This document shows, piece after piece, positions 8,623 through 15,144 of a stretch of DNA of 28,638 nt. The position numbers and the translations under genes were made by a program. The first letter of the stretch is position 1. Every line of letters starts with the position of its first letter. Source of the DNA: Methanocorpusculum sp. (GTDB taxonomy: Archaea; Halobacteriota; Methanomicrobia; Methanomicrobiales; Methanocorpusculaceae); NCBI GenBank assembly GCA_017555685.1, contig JAFZFW010000081.1:1-28638 (forward strand), written 5' to 3'. The notes beneath the pieces were generated by a model, which ran no database searches, was not told the DNA's origin, and was given only the letters and a program-made list of their open reading frames with translations.

Positions 8623-8633
8623 GATATTAAAAA
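8623..8633 (-). promoter_or_regulatory. TATA box for the DUF2150 operon
   Basis: Minus-strand TTTTTAATATC centred near 8628 lies about 26 bases before a predicted start at about 8602, only four bases from the ATG at 8598, consistent with leaderless transcription. Confidence 0.5.
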
Positions 8634-8696
8634 GGCGAGGTTTATGTGACACTTAAACCGGGGCAAAACCTGCTGTTCACCCGATACGAACGTTTC

Positions 8697-8725
8697 AAAA
8701 AAAAAAGAGAAAACCCTGTTTGGGG
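8697..8725 (-). terminator. Terminator of the PNPOx-fold gene
   Basis: Just past the stop, the minus strand reads CCCCAAACAGGG (short GC stem), then TTTTCTC and a run of ten T (8706 to 8697). This is a strong U-rich termination signal. Confidence 0.65.
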
Positions 8726-8727
8726 AT

Positions 8728-9132
8728 TTATGCAATCTTTGCACCGGCGTTTGCGCCCGGCATGCAGGTAAAGATTTCCTTAACAGAGATGACAACAAGG
8801 TCTTTGCACGGGTATGCTCCGGGCTTCTTTGCCTCAAGCATGTCGCGCATCTTCTGGTGCTCTGCAGTATCCTTCATGATTTCTGCAGTTCCCTTAAGCT
8901 GGAAACAGTTTCCAATGTCGCGGCTCCAGACAAGGACAGAGACCTGCGGGTTTTCCAGGATATTTGCAATCGTCTTGTTCATGAAGTTGTTTGCGATAAA
9001 AATCGTGTCCTCTTCAACTAAGATTGCACCCATCGGTGCGACATTCGGAACGCCTGCCTTGGATGCGGTTGCTAAGTGCAGAACGCCAACCTGTGCCATC
9101 TGCTCTTTGAGCTCTGGAGTAATTAATGCCAT
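8728..9132 (-). CDS. Pyridoxamine 5'-phosphate oxidase-fold flavin-binding protein
   Basis: 134 residues from ATG at 9132; the open frame extends to 9291 but that would overlap the MBL gene and precede the TATA box. The sequence follows the FMN-binding split-barrel pattern of small PNPOx-like proteins: helix, GVLHLATASKAGVPNVAPMG, DTIFIANNFMNKTIANILEN, then VSVLVW and CFQLKGTAEIM. These proteins bind FMN (some bind F420 or haem) and catalyse redox reactions on varied substrates; the true PdxH active-site set is not evident, so it is unlikely to be a vitamin B6 enzyme. The C-terminus FTCMPGANAGAKIA carries a single Cys. It has its own promoter and terminator, so it is monocistronic. Confidence 0.85.
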   Translation of the reverse strand: MALITPELKEQMAQVGVLHLATASKAGVPNVAPMGAILVEEDTIFIANNFMNKTIANILENPQVSVLVWSRDIGNCFQLKGTAEIMKDTAEHQKMRDMLEAKKPGAYPCKDLVVISVKEIFTCMPGANAGAKIA

Positions 9133-9156
9133 ACAGGTATATGGGTTTGGAAAGAT

Positions 9157-9166
9157 GATTAATATT
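9157..9166 (-). promoter_or_regulatory. TATA box for the PNPOx-fold gene
   Basis: Minus-strand AATATTAATC is centred near 9161, about 29 bases before the ATG at 9132. This predicts a 5' end within a few bases of the ATG and supports that start over the longer open frame. Confidence 0.5.
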
Positions 9167-9180
9167 CCCGAGAGAACAGG

Positions 9181-9195
9181 AAAAAAGAGAGGGGG
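9181..9195 (-). terminator. U-rich terminator of the MBL-fold gene
   Basis: Minus strand CCCCCTCTCTTTTTT ends in six T, 15-30 bases past the MBL stop and just upstream of the next promoter. Confidence 0.45.
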
Positions 9196-9208
9196 TACTA
9201 TGCGGGAC

Positions 9209-10135
9209 TTATACCCGATACCGCATGGGAAATCCGTGCCCGGGACACAGAATCCAGTCTCCGGCATCCAGACGGGCGAACATCTCCGCACGCTCCGCCT
9301 TTGCCTTTGCAGAGTCCGCGTTCATCGTGCCGAGCATCTGTGTTCCCATCTCGATAAACTGCTTCTGGCTCTCAAACATGTCTGCCGGATTTACCAGAGT
9401 ATCACCGGTAAAGACCAGCCGGTTCTCCCGCTCATAGAGAATAATCGATCCTTCCACATGTCCGCCGGAGGTCTCATAGACTTCAAAAGACAGCGGGTCG
9501 ATATTCAGGGTACCGATATACGAAAGCGGCTTGTCTGTCTCCGGCTCAAAGGTATTCAATGCCCGCATCGTACTGGTATCTATTGAGATGTCGCGGCAAA
9601 GCAGACTGCTGATACGGTACACCGGCGTTCGAACCGGGTTCCGCTCGCGAAGATTCGGACGTCCTGCAGCACGGCCGAGGAAATCATCATAGGATGTCTT
9701 ACTCATCCAGATATTCTCAAAACCGGAAAGAAGCCCTGCATGATCCATATCCATGTGGGTTAAAATCAGGTCCTTCTTCCGCTCGTCATAATCCGGGAAA
9801 AGCGAGCGAAGTGTGCGAAGCAGGTCTTCTGCATAGCACGGGAACCCGGAATCAACCACAATCAGTCGTTCTGCGGTATCGATAACATATGTGGTACTTC
9901 CGCAGAACGGCTCGATATACCAGAGTTTTCCTGCCGGAATCTCACAGGAATCAATCTTTGGAACATATGCATCCCCGCGGGCGGAAACCATAAACTCCGC
10001 ATACCGGGTGAACACATCCAGAGAGACAGAATCACCTATCGTATTTAACTGCAGAAGCAGCTCATCCGCTTCTGCAGCGGACAAACCGCAGAGGGATACG
10101 GCATATGATACATCATTTACGGTATAGGTTGACAT
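9209..10135 (-). CDS. Metallo-beta-lactamase fold hydrolase/oxidoreductase with HxDxDH motif
   Basis: 308 residues. After an unrecognised helical N-terminus (about 1-65) comes an MBL domain: STTYVIDTAERLIVVDSG, the metal motif THMDMDHAG (H127, D129, D131, H132), GGHVEGS (H226), FTGDTL (D245) and CPGHG (H300). All usual ligands are present except that the second His of HxHxDH is Asp (D129). Flavodiiron proteins have Glu at this position and bind two irons, so an iron site is possible here, but no flavodoxin domain follows. The substrate is unknown; glyoxalase II-like thioester hydrolysis is one candidate. It is a single gene, divergent from the homocysteine operon. Confidence 0.85.
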   Translation of the reverse strand: MSTYTVNDVSYAVSLCGLSAAEADELLLQLNTIGDSVSLDVFTRYAEFMVSARGDAYVPKIDSCEIPAGKLWYIEPFCGSTTYVIDTAERLIVVDSGFPCYAEDLLRTLRSLFPDYDERKKDLILTHMDMDHAGLLSGFENIWMSKTSYDDFLGRAAGRPNLRERNPVRTPVYRISSLLCRDISIDTSTMRALNTFEPETDKPLSYIGTLNIDPLSFEVYETSGGHVEGSIILYERENRLVFTGDTLVNPADMFESQKQFIEMGTQMLGTMNADSAKAKAERAEMFARLDAGDWILCPGHGFPMRYRV

Positions 10136-10162
10136 ACAGATTCTTACCTGTTGTCCATTAGA

Positions 10163-10170
10163 GAATAAAG
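10163..10170 (-). promoter_or_regulatory. TATA box for the MBL-fold gene
   Basis: Minus-strand CTTTATTC centred near 10166 predicts a start about five bases before the ATG at 10135, a near-leaderless arrangement within the divergent promoter region. Confidence 0.4.
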
Positions 10171-10202
10171 GTTTTCCGTACCAGTGAATGAGAACAAGCC
10201 AA

Positions 10203-10210
10203 TTTATATA
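10203..10210 (+). promoter_or_regulatory. TATA box for the homocysteine operon
   Basis: TTTATATA is only three bases upstream of the first in-frame ATG (10213) but about 30 bases upstream of the second (10237). A start near 10232 would leave the first ATG untranscribed, so the second is the likely initiation codon. Confidence 0.6.
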
Positions 10211-10236
10211 GAATGAAAAGAAAGAATACTAATATT

Positions 10237-11739
10237 ATGTACAAATCCATCGACGAAATTAATGAACGTATTCGTGATGGAAGTGTTCGTGTGGCAACGG
10301 CTGAAGAAATGCCGGACATTGTCGAAGAACTCGGCACTGCCGGCGCTTTGAAGGAAGTAGACGTTGTCACAACGGGTACTTTCGGCGCCATGTGTTCTTC
10401 TGGAGCATTCTTCAACTTCGGACATCCGGAACTGCCGATCCGTATGGAGAAGATGTTCTTAAACGGTGTTGAAGCTCACGCCGGTGTTGCCGCGGTTGAC
10501 TGTTACCTTGGAGCAACCCAGGAATCAGAAACCCTTCACTCCGACTACGGAGGAGCACATGTTATCGAAGACTTCATCAGCGGAAAATCCGTCGAACTCG
10601 AAGCACGTGCAAAAGGAACGGACTGCTATCCGAGAAAATCTATCACCAACGAGTTTACCTTAGATGAGCTCAACCAGGCAATCATGGTAAACCCGAGAAA
10701 CTCCTACCAGAGTTACAACGCTGCAATCAATATGGGGAACCGCCCGATTAAAACCTATATGGGCTATCTCCTCCCCGGACACAGAAACATCACCTACTCC
10801 GGAGCAGGATGTTTATCTCCGCTCCCGAACGATCCAAGCTACTCTGTAATCGGTTCCGGAACTCCGATTTTTATCGGCGGAGCAAACGGAATTGTCATCG
10901 GCGAAGGAACCCAGCACTCGCCAGGTGCAGGATTCGGCACACTGATGACCACCGGTAACATGAAGGAGATGTCCACTGACTTCATCCGTGCCGCAACGAT
11001 GACCGGATACGGTGTCACGATGTATGTGGGTATCGGCATCCCAATCCCGCTCTTAAACGAAGATATCGTAAAGCAGACTGCAGTCCGCGATGAGGATCTG
11101 GTAACAAGCATCGTAGACTACGGAACCCCGTCCCGCGACAGACCAACCATCCGCGAAGTAACCTATGCGGAACTGAAGAGCGGATCTGTTGAAATCAACG
11201 GAGAAGAGGTCAGAACCTCCCCGATTTCCAGTTTCAAGAAGGCACGCGAAGTTGCTGCAGAACTTGGAAAGAGAATCGAGAACGGTACGTTTACGATGGC
11301 TCTTGCCACCCGCCCGATTAATGCAGTAAAGCGCAACCGTCCGATGGCAGAGAAAGGAAACACCGTCTACGTTTCCGAACTGATGGAGACGAAGTTTGTC
11401 ACCATCACCGGGCAGGAAAGCGTTAAGGAAGCAGCAAAGAGACTCTTAGTCGGAGAGACCAACCACCTGCCGGTAATTGACTCCGAGAACAGAGTTATCG
11501 GAATTGTTACGACCTACGATGTCTCAAAGGCATTCGCCAATGACGAGCAGGACTTATCCGTTGCCGAGATTATGACGAAGAACGTCATCACCATCAGCCC
11601 GGATTCCCCGGTAGACTTTGCCGCCCGCGCCCTGCAGAAACACAACATCGGCTCTCTTGTTGTCGTAGACAAGAACCGCCGCGTGCTTGGTCTCTTAAAC
11701 TCCTATGATTTAGGCGATCTTGTCGGAAGGAGGGGCTGA
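10237..11739 (+). CDS. Homocysteine biosynthesis protein, DUF39 (COG1900) fused to two CBS domains
   Basis: 500 residues from ATG at 10237, chosen because the TATA box excludes the ATG at 10213 and because family members begin close to YKSIDEIN. The DUF39 domain (about 1-360) includes VVTTGTFGAMCSSGAF with C53 and KGTDCYPRKS with C130, the two cysteines best placed to carry persulfide or bind the substrate. A tandem CBS pair occupies roughly 370-500 (VYVSELMETKFVTI, VAEIMTKNVITI), likely sensing an adenosyl ligand. In Methanosarcina the homologue, with the NIL-ferredoxin and COG2122 proteins, is required to make homocysteine from aspartate semialdehyde and sulfide. All three are contiguous here, which strongly supports that role. 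Confidence 0.92.
   Translation: MYKSIDEINERIRDGSVRVATAEEMPDIVEELGTAGALKEVDVVTTGTFGAMCSSGAFFNFGHPELPIRMEKMFLNGVEAHAGVAAVDCYLGATQESETLHSDYGGAHVIEDFISGKSVELEARAKGTDCYPRKSITNEFTLDELNQAIMVNPRNSYQSYNAAINMGNRPIKTYMGYLLPGHRNITYSGAGCLSPLPNDPSYSVIGSGTPIFIGGANGIVIGEGTQHSPGAGFGTLMTTGNMKEMSTDFIRAATMTGYGVTMYVGIGIPIPLLNEDIVKQTAVRDEDLVTSIVDYGTPSRDRPTIREVTYAELKSGSVEINGEEVRTSPISSFKKAREVAAELGKRIENGTFTMALATRPINAVKRNRPMAEKGNTVYVSELMETKFVTITGQESVKEAAKRLLVGETNHLPVIDSENRVIGIVTTYDVSKAFANDEQDLSVAEIMTKNVITISPDSPVDFAARALQKHNIGSLVVVDKNRRVLGLLNSYDLGDLVGRRG
11726..11735 (+). promoter_or_regulatory. Strong ribosome binding site for the NIL-ferredoxin gene
   Basis: GGAAGGAGGG ends six bases before the ATG at 11742 and lies inside the end of the upstream gene. 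It contains the GGAGG core complementary to the 16S rRNA tail. Confidence 0.7.
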
Positions 11740-11741
11740 AC

Positions 11742-12128
11742 ATGAAACTGAAGGTTGAGTTTGACCGCTTAGGCGTTCAGGAACCAAGCATTGCACAGGC
11801 AATCCTGGAGACAGGAATCGCCGCAAACATCGAGCGTGCCGTAATCGACGGAGACGAGGGATGGACACTTATCAGTGTTGCAGACGAAGAAGCCGAGCGC
11901 TTCATCGCTGCACTCTCCAAACCGGGAATCTCCATCCGTGTGCAGAAAAACGCGGTATCCCACAACGTCACCGAGTGTGTTGACTGCGGTCTGTGTGTCA
12001 GCATCTGCCAGAAGAAGGTCTTCTCTCTGGATGAAGAGTGGAAGCTCTGTGTTGAGCCGGAACGCTGTGTGCTTTGCGGACGCTGTGCAGAGTTCTGCCC
12101 GCAGCGTGCATTAAGCATTCTGAAGTGA
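11742..12128 (+). CDS. NIL domain - 2x[4Fe-4S] ferredoxin protein
   Basis: 128 residues. The first 70 fit the small ACT-like NIL domain also seen on methionine transporters. Then come two ferredoxin motifs: CVDCGLCVSIC and CVLCGRCAEFCP, each C-x2-C-x2-C-x3-C. The residue after the first motif is Gln instead of the usual Pro. The protein probably supplies electrons for reductive thiolation in homocysteine synthesis beside the DUF39 protein. It starts two bases after the upstream stop with an excellent ribosome binding site, and its TGA overlaps the next ATG (TGATG). Confidence 0.92.
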   Translation: MKLKVEFDRLGVQEPSIAQAILETGIAANIERAVIDGDEGWTLISVADEEAERFIAALSKPGISIRVQKNAVSHNVTECVDCGLCVSICQKKVFSLDEEWKLCVEPERCVLCGRCAEFCPQRALSILK

Positions 12129-12832
12129 TGATTCGCGAACATTTCGCGTTTCGCGAAACCATCACCACTATTTTAGCAGATTCAAAAGAGGACATCGAAG
12201 CGGCAAAAATCGGTATACTTGCCGCCAGAAGTGACCTGGAAGAGTATATCAGAAAAGACCCGTTTTTCCAGATGACCTATGACCCGGTCGCAGTCCCTGA
12301 TGATGCTCCGCTGATTGTACAGCGAATGGCAGAAGCAGGCGCTGCAGCAGGAGTGGGGCCGATGGCTGCAGTCGCAGCCTCTGTTGCCTGGGCAGGAGTT
12401 GAATCCATGAAAGCGGCAGGTGCAAAGTTCGGGTTAATCGACAACGGCGGAGATATTGTACTTATCTCCGAGCGAAATGTGCGGGTCGGTATCTTTGCCG
12501 GAAACGCCGAAAGCTCGGGCAAGTATGCCTTCATTATCCCGCCGAAGGACGATATCTTTTCGGTATGTACCTCGTCTGCTACCGTCGGCCCGTCGGTCTC
12601 GTTCGGGACTGCGGATGCGGTTGTCTGCTTCTCTGAGAATCCCTCACATGCCGATGCCTGGGCAACATCACTCTGCAACAGAATCACCCCGGAAAACTTC
12701 GAAGACACCGTGCCGGAAGTGTCGGCACTTTGCGGAATCTATGCCGTAAGCGGGGACTGGATCGGGCGTTTCGGAACACTGCCGGAGATTGTGCGGGCGG
12801 AAGTTGATGTAAATCTGATTACGAAAGGATAA
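12128..12832 (+). CDS. UPF0280/COG2122 ApbE-like protein, homocysteine pathway
   Basis: 234 residues from ATG at 12128, which overlaps the upstream TGA by one base; the open frame extends upstream to 12074 but only within the ferredoxin gene. Features include the Gly/Ala-rich helix AAAGVGPMAAVAASVAWAG, the motif IDNGGDI at 104-110 and CTSSATVGPS. The family is distantly related to the FAD:protein FMN transferase ApbE, and older annotations call it thiamine-biosynthesis related. In methanogens COG2122 is genetically linked to growth on sulfide and homocysteine synthesis, and its position as third gene here agrees. The biochemical step is not established; sulfur transfer or reduction is a working inference. 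Confidence 0.88.
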   Translation: MIREHFAFRETITTILADSKEDIEAAKIGILAARSDLEEYIRKDPFFQMTYDPVAVPDDAPLIVQRMAEAGAAAGVGPMAAVAASVAWAGVESMKAAGAKFGLIDNGGDIVLISERNVRVGIFAGNAESSGKYAFIIPPKDDIFSVCTSSATVGPSVSFGTADAVVCFSENPSHADAWATSLCNRITPENFEDTVPEVSALCGIYAVSGDWIGRFGTLPEIVRAEVDVNLITKG

Positions 12833-12850
12833 CTGCCTGTTCGGGAAGTC

Positions 12851-12857
12851 TTTTATC
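12851..12857 (+). promoter_or_regulatory. TATA box for the lipase gene
   Basis: TTTTATC centred near 12854 is 27 bases before the ATG at 12881, predicting a leaderless transcript. Confidence 0.45.
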
Positions 12858-12880
12858 CAAACAGAGTAAATCTATTTTTC

Positions 12881-13888
12881 ATGTCACGCGGCACGCCGAT
12901 ACTGTATATCCCGGGAATTATGGGAAGTCAGCTCTACACCCCCGAAGACGGGAAAAAAATCTGGTTCTCCCCTGCCGCGGTTCTGACCGACTCCGAACGC
13001 CTGGATATCTCCTCGGATTTAGCGGTCAAAAATAACGGAATCGACCTGCAGACAAAAAAGCCGATTCAGCGTGAGTACGGCGTGCTGAAACAGGATATTC
13101 TCTTAATCGAATGGCTCTGTTCCATGTTTCCGGACACACCGGTGTACTTTTTCTCCTATGACTTCCGCAAGTCATGCAGAAAAGCAGCCGCCGAGCTCCA
13201 CGAACAGATAGAACGCATCATAGCAGACGGGGCGGAATCGGTCAATATCGTCTGCCACAGTATGGGGGGGCTGGTAACATCAGCCTATGTTTCCCGCTGC
13301 GGAACCCGGAGACTGAATAAAGTCGTGATGCTTGGCGTGCCGTTTGAAGGGTCCCATGAGATTCTCCGGATTTATCTGACCGGAAACCTGCGCGAGATTC
13401 CAAACATGGTAATCGAGACTGTGGGCATCACCCGCGAGATGCTCGCAGGTTTCCCGAGTCTCGCCGAGCTGATGCCGACAAAACGACTGCTTGCCGCACA
13501 CCCGCTGGAGATGGATGGACACGCACTGTCCGGCGTGGATCAGGAGATTCTCATCGCATCAAAGATTCCGGAAACCTATGTGGAGGCCAGAGTATTCCAG
13601 CGCGAGGTTCGAAGCGGCTTTGCACAACTCAAAGATATGCAGAACTGTTACTTCGGCATCGGAACCGGAAAAACCACCCTTGAGACAATCCGCCTCTTTG
13701 TATCCGGAAAGAACCCGGAGATGATTGAAACCAGAGAAGGCGACGGACAGGTACTGACTGACTCTGCGCTCATGGGAGGGGACCTTTGCCTGGAAGACCC
13801 GCAGGTCAGAGAATTTCCCGTACACCACAGCAATCTTCTCCGGCATCCGAATGTGCTGAAGTGGATTACTGACTGTCTGAATGAATAA
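12881..13888 (+). CDS. LCAT-like lipase/acyltransferase (alpha/beta hydrolase)
   Basis: 335 residues without signal peptide or membrane helix. The N-terminal ILYIPGIMGSQL is the oxyanion/lid signature of lecithin:cholesterol acyltransferase-like proteins. FFSYDFRKS precedes the nucleophile elbow CHSMGG with S127. The acid and base are probably the Asp in GDGQVLTDSAL and a His in VHHSNLLRHPNVLKWI near the C-terminus. The family hydrolyses or transfers acyl groups; in an archaeon with ether lipids the substrate is not obvious. It is alone between the homocysteine operon and convergent purC, with only 18 bases to the purC stop. Confidence 0.88.
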   Translation: MSRGTPILYIPGIMGSQLYTPEDGKKIWFSPAAVLTDSERLDISSDLAVKNNGIDLQTKKPIQREYGVLKQDILLIEWLCSMFPDTPVYFFSYDFRKSCRKAAAELHEQIERIIADGAESVNIVCHSMGGLVTSAYVSRCGTRRLNKVVMLGVPFEGSHEILRIYLTGNLREIPNMVIETVGITREMLAGFPSLAELMPTKRLLAAHPLEMDGHALSGVDQEILIASKIPETYVEARVFQREVRSGFAQLKDMQNCYFGIGTGKTTLETIRLFVSGKNPEMIETREGDGQVLTDSALMGGDLCLEDPQVREFPVHHSNLLRHPNVLKWITDCLNE

Positions 13889-13906
13889 AAAAAGTTGTTG
13901 AGAGAT

Positions 13907-14587
13907 TTACTCGTCTAAGACCATGCGGCATAAGTCAAGCGGCATGATGTGTTTGCCGTCCTTGAATGCACGCATGTTTCCGCCGGAGATCTCATCGATT
14001 AAGTAGACATCGTCGCCGACTTTTCCGAATTCGAACTTGATATCGTAGAGTTCAATTCCCTTCTTTGCAAGCTCGTCTTTGATGACCGTTGCAATTTCCT
14101 GGGTTGCTGCCTTTAAGTTCTCGTAGTCATCCTCGGACATAACGCCAAGAGCGACTAAAGCATCTTTGGTTACCGGCGGGTCTTCTCTTGCATCGTCCTT
14201 GAAGGTGGTCTCGACAAATGCCGGAAGCGGCATGCCTTCCTCGCAGTAGTCTCCGTAGCGGCGGAAGAAACTGCCGACTGCACGGAAGCGGCAGATGACC
14301 TCAAGACCTTTGCCGAACATAACTGCCGGCTTAACGGTCATGGTGGCATTCTCGATGTCTGCGCTGACATAGTGGGTCTTGATTCCCTTCTCGTTTAAGA
14401 TCTCGAAGAAGTACTGGGTCAGGCGAAGACCTGCGCGGCCTGCTCCGTCAATCGTTAAACCGACAGTATTCATTCCCGGATCGAATACACCGTCTGCTCC
14501 GGTACAGTCATCTTTGAACTTTAACAGATAGTTACCGTCTTCTAAAGCGAAGACATCTTTGGTTTTACCGGAGTATACCAGATTCAT
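13907..14587 (-). CDS. purC: Phosphoribosylaminoimidazole-succinocarboxamide (SAICAR) synthase
   Basis: 226 residues. PurC ligates aspartate to CAIR using ATP in purine biosynthesis. The N-terminus shows the SAICAR synthase fold start [11 protein letters not shown] and [10 protein letters not shown]. The middle has [16 protein letters not shown], and the C-terminus has [27 protein letters not shown]. The last motif is normally written DEISPDxxR or DEITPDSxR in bacteria, so SGGN replaces SPD. The TATA box is exactly placed for a leaderless message. It stands alone with no other pur genes nearby. Confidence 0.92.
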   Translation of the reverse strand: MNLVYSGKTKDVFALEDGNYLLKFKDDCTGADGVFDPGMNTVGLTIDGAGRAGLRLTQYFFEILNEKGIKTHYVSADIENATMTVKPAVMFGKGLEVICRFRAVGSFFRRYGDYCEEGMPLPAFVETTFKDDAREDPPVTKDALVALGVMSEDDYENLKAATQEIATVIKDELAKKGIELYDIKFEFGKVGDDVYLIDEISGGNMRAFKDGKHIMPLDLCRMVLDE

Positions 14588-14609
14588 AATTAGTGGTTTG
14601 ACAAAATAG

Positions 14610-14615
14610 TTTATA
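14610..14615 (-). promoter_or_regulatory. TATA box for purC
   Basis: Minus-strand TATAAA, centred at 14613, lies 26 bases before the A of the purC ATG at 14587, so the transcript probably begins at or beside the initiation codon. Confidence 0.6.
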
Positions 14616-14639
14616 TTTTTAATCCCTGATGAAAAACAG

Positions 14640-14663
14640 CCGCGGGGAAAAAAATCCCAGCGG
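14640..14663 (-). terminator. Hairpin/U-rich terminator of the TPR-rlmH operon
   Basis: Just past the rlmH stop, the minus strand reads CCGCTGGGA, a run of T, then TCCCCGCGG: near-perfect inverted arms with one mismatch around a T7 loop. Either the U-run or the hairpin could end transcription before the purC promoter. Confidence 0.6.
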
Positions 14664-14665
14664 AA

Positions 14666-15142
14666 TTATTTGTGGTACGGTTCACCGTTTATGATGCGAA
14701 ACGCGCGGTAAATCTGCTCGAAGAGAATAAGACGGCACATGGTATGCGTGAAAGTCATCCGCGAAAAGGAGACCTTTTTCGCTACTGCAGAGAGAAATTC
14801 CGGCGACAATCCAAGCGGCCCACCAATGATAAAGCAGATGTTGTTTCCGGCAATTTTTGCATCGCCGACATACTTTGCAAGCTCCTCACTGGAAATAAGA
14901 GTCGCTCGCGGGTCTAACGCGACCGGCACAAATCCGCTCTTAATATTGGAAAGAAGGAGTTCTCCTTCCTTTTCTTTTACGCGGCGCTCTTCGGTCTCTG
15001 ATGCATTATCCGGGATTCTGACCTCCGCAAGCTCGGTCACGAAAATCTTCGCATACGGCCGCAGACGCTTTTCAAACTCAGCGATGCCGGATGCTATCCA
15101 TGAGTCCTTGATTTTTCCGATACAAAGAATCTGAATCTGCAT
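14666..15142 (-). CDS. rlmH: 23S rRNA (pseudouridine1915-N3)-methyltransferase RlmH family
   Basis: 158 residues, normal length for this SPOUT methyltransferase. Diagnostic blocks are the start MQIQILCIGKIKD, YAKIFVTELAEVRIP, the SAM-binding loop FIIGGPLGLSPEF, and the C-terminus EQIYRAFRIINGEPYHK that is highly characteristic of RlmH. In bacteria it methylates pseudouridine 1915 in helix 69 of 23S rRNA on assembled ribosomes. Archaeal members are known but confined to some methanogens and relatives, and their rRNA target is less certain. The ATG is two bases after the TAG stop of the TPR gene, so it is the second gene of a two-gene operon. Confidence 0.92.
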   Translation of the reverse strand: MQIQILCIGKIKDSWIASGIAEFEKRLRPYAKIFVTELAEVRIPDNASETEERRVKEKEGELLLSNIKSGFVPVALDPRATLISSEELAKYVGDAKIAGNNICFIIGGPLGLSPEFLSAVAKKVSFSRMTFTHTMCRLILFEQIYRAFRIINGEPYHK

Positions 15143-15144
15143 AT

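Noticed and set aside
10213..10236. Upstream ATG adding eight residues to the DUF39-CBS protein
   Set aside because: It sits three bases after the TATA box and would not be in the mRNA; the ATG at 10237 fits both promoter spacing and family start.
12074..12127. Extended start for the COG2122 protein
   Set aside because: The extension lies entirely in the ferredoxin gene; the TGATG overlap at 12126-12130 gives a natural coupled start.
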